Below, in pieces: positions 22,730 through 34,864 of a DNA stretch of 64,000 nucleotides (its first letter is position 1; the number at the start of each line of letters is the position of its first letter). The stretch covers positions 172,482-236,481 of the forward strand of contig CAUJNA010000569.1 of NCBI GenBank assembly GCA_963377175.1, given 5' to 3'. The position numbers and the translations under genes were made by a program. The notes under the pieces are model-generated. The model was not told the DNA's origin. It saw nothing but the letters and a program-made list of their open reading frames with translations, and made no database searches. This DNA is from Effrenium voratum. Its lineage: Eukaryota > Sar > Dinophyceae > Suessiales > Symbiodiniaceae.

Positions 22730-24210
22730 CTTGCCGATGTTATACGGGTTGTCTGGGTAGTCCTCCAGAAGGCCTTTTTCAACAGGGGTGGGCGCTTCAG
22801 CGCATGTCGGCTCCAAGAGTTTGTTTTTTGGCCATGACGCATTTCAAGGTTTAGGCGCTAGTGGGGCATAATGGCGGGAAACAAGTAGGCCCTACCCCAA
22901 CCACCAGAGAATAGGATGCTTCTCCATCGGCTGAGTGCTTGGGCTTGCTCAACAAGACTGGCCTGCGCAACATGGCAAACACATGTTTTGGCTTGTGGGG
23001 GAAGACGCGGCTGTGCGTGTTGATTGTCGGGCGGCGGTCTGCCGGAGGCCGCTGAGGTTGCAAGACCCTATAAACTAGATAGCCTCTCAGGGTTTGGTGA
23101 AGGTGGTTGTGCCCCTCACCCAGGTTCCTTTGGAACAGACAACGTTGGGAGCAAGAACCTGGCAATTCCTCGTGGTTTTAAGTCGTGTTGCGTTGGCACG
23201 GAGTGGGTTTACAGGCAGCGCCGTCAAAGCCCGTGCTGCGAGGAATTGGAACGGCCACAAGGCTTGCGCAAGGATGGGAGCGCGCGGAGGGGAGGGGCAG
23301 CAGGTACAACCACTTCGCGCGGCGGGCGACAGTGTTTGCAGGCGCTTGAGGGCGGGGGGGGGGGCCTTCCCAAGCCAAGGAGGCCAGCTTTGCCTATTCA
23401 ATCTTGCGGTACAGTATGAAAGCGAGGAAGAACTGAGAATCAGAAGACTCTCAGAGGACCAGAGCTTACGATGATCACGAAGCTGATCTCGTTCTTGATT
23501 TGGCACACTCGTCATTCTTGGACGTGTGAAAGGGACCTTCAACCCATCGCCCCGATGCGGATTCTCTCATCAGAAACACACAGATAAGAATCATGTTGAC
23601 CGGTTGTGCAAGAATATGACCGACGATGACCGTGCGCTCGTAGTCTTGTACTCATCCAAGCAAGAATCCTTGAAGGCTTCATCCACATCCGTGCTCATTG
23701 GCAAGAAGCGGAAGGAAGCGACAGCCACTGAGACAAGAGCTTATCAGAAGCAATTCCATGAAGCTAAGCTTCTTGAGTGCAAATCTTGGCTTGATAGCGA
23801 AGTGTTCGACTTGGTCGACACACGCAAGATTCATGTCAGGAGAGGTTTGAGAAGTCCCACGCGTCGGCTTGCAAAAGAAGCAGCTCCAGAGCAAGCGAAG
23901 GCGGTTTCACCCCTCACTCATACTTGCATTGAGCAATGGGCGATTTAAGCTGGCGCCCTCTCTCTGGCCCTCAATTATGTTTCCCCCTGCCCCGTCTACT
24001 GCCCCAGGAGCTGGGCTGAGCAGAATGGGAAAGACGTGGAAAGACGCGGCTTTTGAGTTGTTTTCTCCAACGCTTTGCTTGCCGTTGCTTGATGTTTCCG
24101 CACACTTGTATTTTGAACTGTGCTGCTATCCTGTCAACGCCTGTTAACTGAGCACAGGTGCCCCGCCGTCACAGGGACAGATTTTGGAAGGGCCCCAACT
24201 TACCGACCCC
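22730..24210 (+). repeat. Inverted duplication, left arm (~1.48 kb)
   Basis: Reverse-complement match to 24893-26411, starting GCTTGCCGATGTTATACGGG at the outer end and ending TTACCGACCCC at the inner end. Identity is very high over most of the length. A clear difference lies at about 23935-24010, where the right arm has extra sequence or has diverged. Both arms carry the same copia fragment and a poly-G/C tract (near 23350). Confidence 0.9.
23526..23905 (+). pseudogene. Copia polyprotein fragment (integrase-RT junction), left arm
   Basis: The frame reads CGFSHQKHTDKNHVDRLCKN, then KKRKEATATETRAYQKQFHE and AKLLECKSWLDSEVFDLVDT, then RKIHVR. In dinoflagellate copia elements this block sits just before the GRWVLTVK start of reverse transcriptase. 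Here the sequence breaks off after RKIHVRRGLRSP, so the RT domain is absent. Its upstream neighbour frame (DLVLDLAHSSFLDV) stops in frame. It is a truncated pseudogene, duplicated in inverted orientation at 25.3-25.6 kb. Confidence 0.7.
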
Positions 24211-24892
24211 GGACGAGATTGGGGAATGTAGCCCTTGGTGTTCAGGATTTAGCGTACGTCTTGTACTGCAATTTCCAGAAAATCTCTTTGAGGAGTTCTG
24301 TGAACTGGCGCCGAAGCTTCCTTTCATGCTAGCGATGCCTAAGAAACAGCAAACCGCGCAACGGAATAACGTCGGCTCACGCGTGGCCGGTCTGGGCTGG
24401 CACTGCGTACTTCACGCGGCGTGCAGTGCTGAAAGGAAGTACGGACCCCTGATACGTCTTACGCGGACCGTAAGAGGAGCACGAAAACAACCAACGCCCT
24501 TACACGTTTCCATAACCCCGGCCCGGGCTGGCAGTGCGTACGGACCCTGCCCCCTGTTACGCACCCAAGTTTCGTGTTTACGCGGGCCCGTCCGGGGCTG
24601 GCAGTAGTGCGTAAGAGGGACGCGAAACAGCAAAATGCGCAACCAAATAACGTCGCCTTACGCGCGGCCGGCCCGGGCTGGCGGCGCGTAAGTGCACGTG
24701 AAGTCAAAATGCGCAACCGAATAAAATCGGCCCACGGGCGTGGCTAGCCCGATGCCGAGATGGGCTTGCACACGCGCGCACACACGACTGAGCAACGCCG
24801 AACGCGCTTGCCAGCAGCTCAGATTTCGGAGAATCTTGTGAAAAGAGCGAAACCACTCAACATCAGCGTCGACGAGCCCTCTGCGAAAAGGA
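24211..24892 (+). repeat. Spacer of the inverted duplication, with degenerate tandem units
   Basis: Contains three to four diverged copies of a GCGCAACCGAATAACGTCGG, then CACGCGTGGCCGGTCTGGGC, block separated by CGTAAG/TTACGC-rich sequence. The single GGCTAGCC outside the 33-45 kb element lies here (24742-24749), without extended palindromic arms. No gene. Confidence 0.6.
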
Positions 24893-26411
24893 GGGGTCGG
24901 TAAGTTGGGGCCCTTCCAAAAATCTGTCCCTGTGACAGTGGGCGCCTGTGCTCAGTTAACAGGCGTAAACAGGTTAGCAGCACAGTTCAAAAGTACAAGT
25001 GTGCGAAAACATCAAGCAACGGCAAGCAAAGCGTTGAGAAAACAACTCAATAGCCGCGCCTTTCCATGTCTTTCTCACTCTGCCCAGCTCCTGGTCTTGA
25101 TCCACCAGCTGCTCCTCAAGTCTTGCCAGGGCAGTAGGCGGAGAGGGCGCCAGCGCCACTGCATCCAATGCCAACACACCACCTCAAGCTTAAATCTCGG
25201 GGTGTTGGCCCATTGCTCAATGCAAGTATGAGTGAGGGGCGCAACCGCCTTTACTTGCTCTGGAGCTGCTTGTCTTGCAAGCCGACGCGTGGGACTTCTC
25301 AAACCTCTCCTGACATGAATCTTGCGTGTGTCGACCAAGTCGAACACTTTGTTATCAAGCCAAGATTTGCACTCAAGAAGCTTAGCTTCATGGAATTGCT
25401 TCTGATAAGCTCTTGTCTCAGTGGCTGTCGCTTCCTTCCGCTTCTTGCCAATGAGCACGGATGTGGATGAAGCCTTCAAGGATTCTTGCTTGGATGAGTA
25501 CAAGACTAACAGCGCACGGTCATCGTCGGTCATATTCTTGCACAACCGGTCAACATGATTCTTATCTGTGTGCTTCTGATGAGAGAATCCGCATCGGGGC
25601 GATGGGTTGAAGGTCCCTTTCACACGTCCAAGAATGACGAGTGTGCCAAATCAAGAACGAGATCAGCTTCGTGATCATCGTAAGCTCTGGTCCTCTGAGA
25701 GTCTTCTGATTCTCAGTTCTTCCTCGCTTTCATACTGTACCGCAAGATTGAATAAGCAAAGCTGGCCTCCTTGGCTTGGGAAGGCCCCCCCCCCGGCCCT
25801 CAAGCGCCTGCAAACACTGTCGCCCGCCGCGCGAAGTGGTTGTACCTGCTGCCCCTCCCCTCCGCGCGCTCCCATCCTTGCGCAAGCCTTGTGGCCGATC
25901 CAATTCCTCGCAGCACGCGCTTTGACGGCGCTGCCTGTAAACCCACTCCGTGCCAACGCAACACGACTTAAAAGCCCGAGGAATTGCCAGGTTCTTGCTC
26001 CCAACGTTGTCTGTTCCAAAGGAACCTGGGTGAGGGGCACAACCACCTTCACCAAACCCTGAGAGGCTATCTAGTTTATAGGCTCAGCGGCCTCCGGCAG
26101 ACTGCCGCCCGACAATCAACATGCACAGCCACGTCTTCCCCCACAAGCCAAGGCATGTGTTTGCCATGTTGCGCAGGCCAGTCTTGTTGAGCAAGCCCAA
26201 GCACTCAGCCGATGGAGAAGCATCCTATTCTCTGGTGGTTGGAGTAGGGCCTACTTGTTTCCCGCCATTATGCCCCACTAGTGCCTAAACCTTGAAATGC
26301 GTCATGGCCAAAAACAAACTCTTGGAGCCGACATGCGCTGAAGCGCCCACCCCTGGTAAAAAAAAGGCCTTCTGGAGGACTACCCAGACAACCCGTATAA
26401 CATCGGCAAGC
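24893..26411 (-). repeat. Inverted duplication, right arm (~1.52 kb)
   Basis: Reverse-complement partner of 22730-24210. It reaches the same outer motif (CCCGTATAACATCGGCAAGC). The inner part contains about 40 bp not present in the left arm around 25090-25200, where the copia-like frame continues further than in the left arm. Confidence 0.9.
25250..25623 (-). pseudogene. Copia polyprotein fragment, right arm
   Basis: Same block as 23526-23905 with few substitutions (for example RALLVLYSS versus RALVVLYSS, and SWLDNKVFDLVD versus SWLDSEVFDLVD). The open frame runs on to 25075 because the downstream sequence differs from the left arm. No reverse transcriptase motif follows. The low divergence between arms shows that the inverted duplication is younger than the decay of the element. 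Confidence 0.7.
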
Positions 26412-26417
26412 GTGCAA

Positions 26418-26960
26418 GAGATCTTCCGGATTCTGACAGAGAACATCAATATGTAGAGAGTCTGTTCATGATCCTCTTGTCAAGAGATCCTACCAAGAGA
26501 TTGCTGCCACATCTTGCGCAGGGGTCCTGAAAAAGGTCCTCCCTCAAATATCTTCAAGCGGTCGAGGTCGTCTTGCGCGGGGCCTGCAAAGATATCTTTG
26601 CGATAGATCTTATTGAGGGTGCTCCCTACAGATCTTGAACAGAACGCGTGCAGGGGGCATCCAGAAAGGAGATCTATGGGTAGACGCAAAGATGCTAGAT
26701 AGATGTCTGTCGCTGGAGTTGCATTAAGAGATCCAGCAGAGATCCATTCAACAGATCTTGCGCAGGACCTGCCAAGGTTTCATGTCGAGACATTTCGTAG
26801 AGGACGCTCCTTGATCCTGAAGAGAGAGCTTGTAGAGGGTTGTGTTGCAGATTCTGCGCGCAGATCTTGCCAAGTGGACCCAGAGGTGCCGCAAAGATCC
26901 TTTCACAGAGATCTTGTCCATTGCTCTTGCACCCTCCATTTTACACGCTGCCTCGCCTGT
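26418..26960 (+). repeat. Degenerate AGATCTTGCGCAGG repeats
   Basis: The words AGATCTT, AGATCC and GAGATC recur about every 35-45 bp, several times inside AGATCTTGCGCAGG.CCTG. The units are too diverged for exact borders. Short frames on both strands are not conserved. Confidence 0.55.
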
Positions 26961-28000
26961 TGTCTGTTTCAGATCTAATTCATTTGCATTTTCACGCCTC
27001 CCCCAACACTGTTTGGATGCTTTTTTCCCCGGAATATAATCTGTAACGCGCGGAGGACGACATGTGGATTAGCGCCGAGGTTGCACCATCTGCCACGTCG
27101 GGCGAGGTTGCCCTGTGTCGGGCGGCGTGCCAACCAGCTCACTCCTGTGTCGGGCGGCGTGCCAACCAGCTCAGCTGCTCAGGTGGGGGAGAGCCCCACG
27201 ACGCGCCTCTCAGAAAACCACCGTCAGTGACGGTCGAAAACTGACCGGTGAAACGATGTAAAACCTACAAATCGGAGTGCAGGGGCAACGAAGCAGTCAA
27301 CAATTTGATTCGCGTGATAAGTAAGAGGGTCTTGGCAGGCCTGGCAAAACCCCGATTAAGGTTAACCAAAGAGGCTCCAGAAGCCACAAGTTCAAGGGCC
27401 ATGTAGAGGGTGATGGTCAAAGGGGGGTGCAACGCCTTGCTGTTGAGCCCATGAGGTCGAGCTCTACAGGTGATGGTGCTTGTCATCCGACTCCAATGAC
27501 AGTGCAACCAGCAAACGATGATCAAAAAAAACGAGTCGCCAGTTGAGCAAGGCAGGGGCCAAGCCTTAAATGTCGGAGATAGCGATTTGTCATCGACGGC
27601 AAAGACAGCCCTGATCTGGTGAAAAGGGGTACGCAGGGGTGCGTCCACTCTGTCCCGCAAGCCGCACGATTCACAGAGCCACACGTTCAGTGCGCCTATC
27701 CGAGCTTGCGAATGGGCAGCTTGGCTGCCATGGATGATGACTTGTCCGCTTGCTTGGATTGCCAGTTTGACAAGAAAATGCGTTCAAAAGCACGCTCCCA
27801 AGTTAAAATGTATCAATTTGCTCTGGACGGTAGAGACAGCCCTGAAACGGGTATGAAGGGGTGACGAGCTGTACGTCCAGTGCGCTCATCCAAGCTTAGA
27901 TGCCTTGCTCAGGGCCGGACTCGTCACGGTGGTGGGTCTGACGTTCATCATGGTGACTAGTGGAAATTGCAACCCGGCTTCCGACAGAAGAGCGCTCGCA
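26961..28000 (+). repeat. Unassigned stretch with a two-copy ~235-bp repeat
   Basis: The block AGACAGCCCTGA..(T/C)GG, then AAGGGGT.(A/G)CG and CCAGTGCGC(C/T)(C/T)ATCC(G/A)AGCTT, occurs at about 27602 and 27833. GTGTCGGGCGGCGTGCCAAC is directly duplicated at 27116-27165. No gene is recognised. Confidence 0.5.
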
Positions 28001-29140
28001 CGGCCGGTCTTTTTAATGCGGTAGTCTGTGTGTCTTCAAGGACAACGCAAGAAACTCCCGCCGACTTCCTCTCGACCTGTTTGCAAACAAACGCATCTAA
28101 GAGCCCATTCCACAGTTTGGAGAGACTGGGCTAGTCATTCATGGCAACACCCCTACAAAGAGACGAGAGCCGAGCCAGAAGCCTGCACAACTGTTTGTTC
28201 TAAGAACCCTGCGTTCAGCTTTCGGTCAATGTCGTCTTCCACATGAATTTTCTGCCGTCGGCAGTCGTGTGGACTTTTCTGAGTTGAAGAGACTTTTGAC
28301 GGGAGCTGGATTGGAAGCGCACATTAGAGCTTTCGTTGCACACCGGCTGGACCCCTGAGAGCTGCGACGTTGGTCTGTTGTGGAATTGTGTCAGCTGCTC
28401 TGCATTCCAGCAGGGCCAACAAGATCTTTGCGGGCTGGGTTGGCTGAAGACACTCTGGAGCCCGGCGCTGCAGCCGCACGCGCGCCTGCGATGTCGGCAG
28501 AGCGCCGGTCTTGCTTTCCCTGTCGGGTGCGGAACCGACTGTGCCAGAGCTGGACAATGTTGATCGCAAAATGCTACAATGACGAGATAGCGAAGAAAAA
28601 GTAGGCCGTTTCCTTTGTTGATAGGTCTGGATGGTCACTGCAGGTGGAGACCGACAGCCAACGATTACAGTTGGACCCCATAATAATACACGAGTGCTCA
28701 ATGTTAAGCACGGATGGTCAGTGAGATTGCATCATCTGTTTTTTTTGTGGTCATCTGCACGGGTCGTCTGATGGTCGATCTTCAACATGGACAACTGCGC
28801 AGCTTTGGTCTGCGTTCCAGGATAGTCCGGTGGCTGTGGAGAAGCGCAAAAAACGAATCACGCGCGTCGCGTCGAATCCATGTTGGTCAGTGCTGAGCGG
28901 GCGCGCGTGAGCGGGCGTGCCTAAGAAGTAGCGTCTGGCCGTGCGCGAGCGTGTGTGCTATTGGCACGCGTGGAGTGTTGCTGCAAGCGGCGCGCGCTGA
29001 ATGTTGGCGGGTGTTTTCTGGCGCAGTCCATCAACCTTGGGCTTCCATCAGCCTTGGACTCAACCCTGATGTTGCACGGCGCTCAACCCCCCCCCCCGGC
29101 GGTTGAAGTAAGAGTCCCGTAAGCAAAGCTTTAATTTGAG
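28001..29140. other. Unassigned stretch with poly-C tract
   Basis: No recognised gene. A C12 run near 29089-29101 is followed by GGCGGTTGAAGT, similar in setting to the other poly-C tracts. A GCGCGCG-rich, TG-rich patch lies at about 28890-28990. Confidence 0.35.
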
Positions 29141-31310
29141 GTCAAGCAAGCAGCGCGCCTGTCGCAAGCGCACTGTGTGCGTCAGCCATATGGGGCCCTT
29201 TTGCCCTTACAGGTAAGGGTCTTGGAGCTGTCCCGGTCTTTCCCAAAGACCGGAAAGGGCCCCAGCGCGTCGGTGTGCCTTCAAGCTTCCCGCGGCTCGC
29301 CCAAACCAACAAGAACATATTGCGAAACCCCAGTAACCCGGCTCGCGTGTGCGGGAAGGAGAGACAATTTGTGTAAAGAAAAGGAAAGCTAGCCAAGCAG
29401 TCCAGATGATGAGGCTCAGCGCCTCGCCTTTCCGGTCTTTCACCGGGGCCTTCCCGGTCCTTGCTTGGCGTCTGCGCGATCATGCTTACTTTGCATCTGC
29501 AAGAGCTGGCTTCTGCAGCTTGAATTGGTGGCAGGCGCCGTACTTTGGGGGCACATGTGCGCAGATGACTTGCTTGTGGCGGTGGCGTGCGCAGATGCCC
29601 CGCTTTTGGCGCGCGCAGCTGACTCGCTTTTGACACCTTTCCCAAACCAGACGGAGCTGCCCCAAGCCAGAGCTGCCACTCTTCAACAACGTGCAAAGGT
29701 GAGTGTTGAAGCTAAACACCCCTTGTTCAGCGCTTTGAGTTTCTATGCGATTCTGTCAGCAAAAGAAGTTCCAGCTGGAGGAAGTCAGTCGTGCTTCTGT
29801 TGCAAGGCTGTGTGCGATTGTATTTTTACAGCACTGGGTCTGGTTGCAAGACCTAAATTGCTCGACGGCAAGGACTCTACTGCTTTTCGGCAGCTGGTCA
29901 TGGTGCGGACCATGGGCAAGGCGCCCGCCAAATATGAGCTACTGACAGTGTTGGTACTCTACTGCTGGTAGTCTACTGTTGACATTGGTAGCCCATTGAG
30001 TGTGTTGCCATTCCGCTCTTTGTTTGATTGGTAGTTTACTTTTGCTGTAAGGTACGATTGGTAGTTTACTGTTGGTTAGCTTTGTTTGGTTCGGGGAGGG
30101 CACGGTGGACCCAGCCAAGTTTCCCACCCCCTTTTGGGAGAAGCAATTTGTCCATTTCCTCCGTGTCCTCTCATTCTGGTTGTAAAGCCGCGCCGACTGG
30201 CGGAATAGTGGCTTGACCTCACTCTGGTGAAGTTGGCTCGGCGAAGTGGAAGCCACAGGTCAGCTGTTTTTCATAATTCCTTGGTAGAGGAATTTTTACA
30301 GCTTGCGCGTTTGGCAGTGCACAGTAGGTGTCCTCTGGGAAAAATCGGCGAACTCACGGGCACATAATTAGAACCACGTTGAACCAGTGTTGGTGGCCAT
30401 CGACTGTCATTTAAGCCTGGTCAAAGCTAAGCAGCACTTTGATTTTGCGAGAAACTCACTGCGAGGAAGGTTCCTCGCGTCGGGATTCCTTGCGTTTGTT
30501 GCCTTTGACAATTTAGATAGAAAGTGTTTTGGTCTCGTTGGGTCGAGGGTGTCGCTCATTGCTGGTTCGAAGGAAGCTGTTTGCCCTTTTGCCCTTGCCT
30601 TTGCCCTCTGTGTGCTGGCCCTTTATCCTGTGTGCTGGCCCTGGCGCAATGGTGCAGTGAAAAACGTGGTTGACGGCGCCCCACGTGTCAACCGGAAAAA
30701 AACACGGTTCATTCCCTTAAAAGAAGCCGCAAGAATGGTTCATGGTTGGTGGCAGTGTCTTGACGTGTCTTTCAAGCTTATGCCAAGCATTGGCAAAGCT
30801 CGCGTGCCGCAACGCATTGAAGTGAAGCCAAGCAAACCGTCGCTTCGTGAGCGTTGCTGAGAACAAAGGTTGCAAGCTTCCGTCCATCGACAGCTTCCTA
30901 CTGTATTGCCACGAGCTTGCGTGGGGGTAAAGAAGTTCACCCGAGTGAAATTTCCCTGTATTTCCAGGTCTCCCTATGTTTGCGTAGCGGTGGTGTGCGA
31001 ATGACTCAGATGTTGGCAGCTAGGGTTATACTGGTGACCATACCCCTGTTGCCCACTCACTTCTCGATTGGTTCTTCGGCTCATTGAATCACAGTCGGGC
31101 AACACATGTATCCTGTTGGGCTTCTCATGGCTACTGGGAAAGTAGGTGACGGGTTGACAAAATGATGTTGAACCCTTTTGGTTGGGGCTTGGAACGTGTC
31201 TCACAGGAGGTTTGCTTTGGTACGACAACTGAGACATGGGCGGATGGGTTGGGCCAGGACGTTGTGTTTGTTCTCAATGTACGGCTTGAACAATTTCACA
31301 ACACATTCTC
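29141..31310. other. Unassigned stretch with weak frames and short tandem repeats
   Basis: Three ~28-bp units around GTGCGCAGATGACTCGCTTTTGGCG lie at 29550-29635. About four GGTAGTTTACT(G/T)TTG units lie at 29960-30080. A plus-strand frame ending at 30860 (its C-terminal 60 codons are Lys/Arg-rich) is protein-like but unrecognised and lacks a convincing start. Confidence 0.3.
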
Positions 31311-31324
31311 ATTTGTCCATGCCT

Positions 31325-31580
31325 GGCAGGTAGAGAGGGTAGGAGAAAAGAGAACTGAGAGTACTGATCCTGAGGAGACGGGAGAGCGGTAGAGGTAGAG
31401 ACACTGAGGCAGATAGAGAACAGAGACAGCTAGTGACACACAGCGACAGTGACAGTCGGACGGACGGACCGCCAGACAGACGCGGAGAGGCAGACACAGA
31501 GGCAGGACAGACAGCGAGAGAAAAAGAGAGACAGAGGGGCAGAGAGAGCGAGCGAGCAGCAGGGAGCGTGAACTTAGCCA
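31325..31580 (+). repeat. Purine-rich GAGA/CAGA simple repeat
   Basis: Dense AGAGA, GACAGA and GACGGAC words across about 250 bp. Open frames are low-complexity. Confidence 0.8.
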
Positions 31581-32029
31581 ACTATTGGGTCGGTGGGGAC
31601 AATTTGTGTTTCAGCCCATGTTTATTGTGTACACAATAAGCACGTGGCATTCCAGGCATCCATTCTAACTTCCGACTCTAATGGTGTCCCTTGGCTGTTG
31701 ACAGTTGCTTAGGAAGCGTGAAGGCGACCGGGCAACCCTTGGAAGAGGCCCCACGCACCAGCGGCTTCCGTTGAAGGGGGCGGCCTCAGCGCCAGCCAAA
31801 ATAGGACTTCATTTTTCCCACGCACGTGCATCCACTAGGCCAACCCGTTTTTCAGGTGATTTGCGAGCTGAAGGACCTTCAGGAGGCTGTCGCAAATCGA
31901 CGTGGATTCAGTTGCGGCTGGTTGCGGTTTGTGGTTTCTATTTGGTTTCCCAGATGGTTGATGGTCTTGTTTTTGTTTGGTTTCTACCAAGCTTCCTTGT
32001 TATGGGCTGTTTGACATGACAGGCGGTTA

Positions 32030-32160
32030 GCGATTGTTCTTTCACTTGTTAAAACTGGTCTTTTGGCCCGTGTTGTGCCAGCCAGGGGCCGCTTTGCTCT
32101 TGGGACTCGGGGGGTTAGGTGGTCTCTTTCTTTTTGGTGGCCGCAGGCTCGTCCTCCAGG
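32030..32160 (+). repeat. Dispersed repeat, copy 1 (partner at 49.6 kb)
   Basis: TTTCACTTGTTAAAACTGGT, then GTGCCAGCCAGGGGCCGCTTTGCT, then TTGGGACT and GGTGGTCTCTTTCTTTTTG, match 49618-49735 at roughly 80 percent by eye, in the same orientation. Confidence 0.65.
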
Positions 32161-32258
32161 TACCTATTTAACTAAGTAGTTGTAGGAGTCATGGCGGACA
32201 TGGCCCCGCAGTCGTCACCGGTGAATGGATCCTGGCAGGCAGGGATCACGGACGTTGC

Positions 32259-32531
32259 GTGCTAACGACGCCCACGCTCCCGGCAGGTCGCTCCTTCCGT
32301 CTGGGATGTCTGGTGCAAATCGATCGGCGCATGAGCCCCGAATACTGTGAGGCAGAGCGCTTTGACTTTGACTGGCATGAAGTGATTTTTGAAGGTGGTG
32401 CTGATGAACCCGGAATTGCTCCTGGAATTCCATCCTCAGCTTTCCCAAAAGCTATGAATGCTGGCCAAGCGACCAGCCTCAATACAGGCGAAAGCAGTAT
32501 GCCTGCTGCTACCGTGGACTTTGGCTATTGA
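32259..32531 (+). CDS. Possible 3' exon, hypothetical acidic protein
   Basis: The reading frame gives MSPEYCEAERFDFDWHEVIF, then EGGADEPGIAPG, and ends SSMPAATVDFGY before a stop at 32531. The composition looks like real protein and an AATAAAATTG stretch follows at 32540. The apparent start is not convincing, so this may be a terminal exon or a retroposed fragment. No family is recognised. Confidence 0.3.
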   Translation: MLTTPTLPAGRSFRLGCLVQIDRRMSPEYCEAERFDFDWHEVIFEGGADEPGIAPGIPSSAFPKAMNAGQATSLNTGESSMPAATVDFGY

Positions 32532-33431
32532 TTCTAGTCAATAAAATTGAAATCCTTTTCGAACGGCCTTTTCTCAACAAATAACTGATGTTGTTTAAGA
32601 GCTCTCAAATCAATACCAAACGGCTTCGAATCAAAAACGGCAGCCCCGGCGCAACAAACACAATCAATAGCGCAATCTGTAGAAACCACAGCTGTGTTTT
32701 TTTGCAAAATCATATGCCAAACGCAAGGAAAGGAAAGGGCGCGACAGGAAAGGAAAGGAAGGAACAGATAGAGTCAGCCGGGCGTGTCCCTGAGAACAAT
32801 TTCCGGCTATGCAAAGACAGCCGCGGAGGTCCCGCAGTGTGTTGCTTGGCAACACAGTGTTGGCTGCGACGTATCTCGGACCTTGCGCTGGCCATCGCGT
32901 GCGCAACACTGACCCGCGCTCCCCCGCTGGAAAACAATTACTGGGCCCTCGTTTCTGACGCTCCTTGGTAGCGCGCGTTAAAGATTAGGCCTTTTGCGAA
33001 TGTGTCAAAAAGCGTTCCGTGCGCAAGGCAGGAAAATCAGGCAGCAGAAGGAGCTATTTGCGAGCCTGAGCGTTGCTTTGGCAAGCTTGTGTGTCCTCTT
33101 TACTGAAGAGCCCGCAGGGCTGGAGATCTGGCAAGGCAAGTTAGCCTGTTGGAAATGGCTCCGCGCCTGTGTCTGCCACGACGCGCAAGGCGTCTCGTCC
33201 AGAAGCGCTGCTAAACTGAACAGCGGATGACCGTGTTCCAACACAACAATCCTGGCACATGTCCTTGCCAGCTCTCGAAGAAGACAGGAGCTTAATCGGA
33301 GTTCCCAGCTGCGCTGCGCAACCACCAAGTGGTGCTTCAGCCCGCGTTGCTAGCCACTTCCGTTGCAGGGTGTCAAGCCTCTGGCGGAGTACTGCAACCG
33401 TTGCGTGAAGCAGAGTTGTGTGAATTCGAAC

Positions 33432-33461
33432 AATTAAAGTTCTGTTCGTGGGATTTGGCCT
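33432..33461 (+). repeat. Left terminal inverted repeat
   Basis: Thirty bases starting AATTAAAGTTCTGTTCGTGG and ending TTTGGCCT, identical to the reverse complement of 45062-45091. A second short match (TGTCCT at 33477-33482 and 45041-45046) occurs at the same distance from each end, suggesting a subterminal site. Confidence 0.9.
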
Positions 33462-33671
33462 GTTTTTCGTGACAAATGTCCTTTTTTTTCTGGTGCTATG
33501 ATGCAAATAGATTTGGATGGGCTAGCCCGCACCCTGTAGAAAGGCTGGCTAGCCAGCCAAAAGTTTTGATGCAAATGTTTTGTGGCTGGCTCCATTTTTT
33601 CATGATCTTGTCAGATTCTTGGCAGCTGGTTTGGTTCATCCATTTGCCCTCTCATCCATTTGCCCCTCATC

Positions 33672-34214
33672 ATGGCTCGTCGTGAGGATCGCCCTGCGAC
33701 TCTGCCTTTGCAAGGTGAACCTGCTGCGCAGAGTTCTTGGATGCGCTCGCGGCAAGTGGTGGCCTCTGACCATGTGAGCCAAGCGTACTGGTCGCTGTTT
33801 CGTGATGAATGGCTGGAGCTTGCCCTTGTACAGGGACTAAAAGTCTCCATTGGGCCTGGCATGCTCCGCTACACCATGCGAACTGATGATGACGGCGCCT
33901 TGTTCTTTTACATCTCCTTGTGGCCAGACTTTCCTTCATATGCGATTCCTGTGCATGTGCCTCATATCACCTTGGCGTACAAATGCACTTTTGAAAGCAG
34001 TGAAGTCATGTACCGCTCCTACTTTGCAGCATTGAAACTTTTGCTGCCACGGCAATTGCATGTTCGCTTGTCCGCCTATGGCGCAAGTAGCTTCAAGATC
34101 ACTGAAGGCACTGAGTTCCACTTCTTGCTGCAGGAAATTCAGCGGAAGATTCGCAAATATGGCAATTTGGCTGAAGCTCCTGACAACTTGCACATGACAT
34201 GGGTGGACATTTGA
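33672..34214 (+). CDS. 2H-phosphoesterase-like protein, 180 residues
   Basis: First gene of the element, starting at the ATG at 33672 (MARRED...). It has two HxTx motifs, HITL at residues 98-101 and HMTW at residues 174-177, both preceded by hydrophobic strands. This twin-histidine pattern defines the 2H phosphoesterase superfamily (LigT, cyclic phosphodiesterase, USB1-like), whose members act on 2',3'-cyclic phosphate or 2'-5' linked RNA ends. The 76-residue spacing and total length fit the family. The protein lacks a signal peptide or membrane span. The function is inferred from motifs only. A role in processing RNA made by the element is possible. The three palindromes at 34521-34699 follow its stop codon. 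Confidence 0.6.
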   Translation: MARREDRPATLPLQGEPAAQSSWMRSRQVVASDHVSQAYWSLFRDEWLELALVQGLKVSIGPGMLRYTMRTDDDGALFFYISLWPDFPSYAIPVHVPHITLAYKCTFESSEVMYRSYFAALKLLLPRQLHVRLSAYGASSFKITEGTEFHFLLQEIQRKIRKYGNLAEAPDNLHMTWVDI

Positions 34215-34864
34215 AATTAATTACACTGTTTTGCTTTGGATCAGGTATGTACAATTCAATGTTCAACATGTTTCAGGTTTTCATTCCGCCTATGTTTTGC
34301 ATGCAGCAGTATCATATGGACATGTCCGATTCGGGAGCCTCGAACCCAAGAGAAAAATGAATGATAGCGCACTTCAAGGCTGCGACCTGTCAGTTTGATC
34401 CATCAGCCTTGCAGGGTTTGGCAGCAAACATGAAACATAAGGTTGCCAAAATGTCCCCCTTCAATTTTCTTGGTTGTGTTACTTGCAGGTTTGGTCTCAA
34501 ACTGCCACTTGACACCAAACACTGGCTAGCCAGTATTGTACTGTCATGTGTCCACTGTCACATTGAGCAACTTGTGATTGACCCATCTTGCATGTTTCTT
34601 GCATCCTGGTGTCATGGATGTGTCTCATGGAAGCGGCTAGCCGCCAGTCATTCTGCTTGTGGTTTGCGCTGTGTGTTGCAAATGGTGGCTAGCCACCATA
34701 GTAGTGCAAATTGTTCCCTGCAGTGGCCAGGCTTGCTCTTGCCCTTTGATATTTCACTTTTGGGCAGCCAGCAGTGCATTTTGCATTCCGGTTTCTGATT
34801 GCTTTCATTTGGCATTCTTGTTTCATTTGGCACCAGTTGGTGGGGAAGGCCAGTAGTTTGAGTC
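34215..34864. other. Intergenic region with three palindromes
   Basis: Non-coding interval between the phosphoesterase-like and DDE-type genes. Short frames are present but low in coding character. It carries palindromes at 34521, 34633 and 34682, the last being the longest in the set (18 bp). Confidence 0.5.

Noticed and set aside
24742..24749. GGCTAGCC outside the mobile element
   Set aside because: A bare 8-bp core without complementary arms; treated as chance, and useful as a control for the palindrome family.
29142..29696. 184-codon minus-strand frame
   Set aside because: Partly generated by a 28-bp tandem repeat and GC-rich composition; no motif, with overlapping open frames on the other strand.
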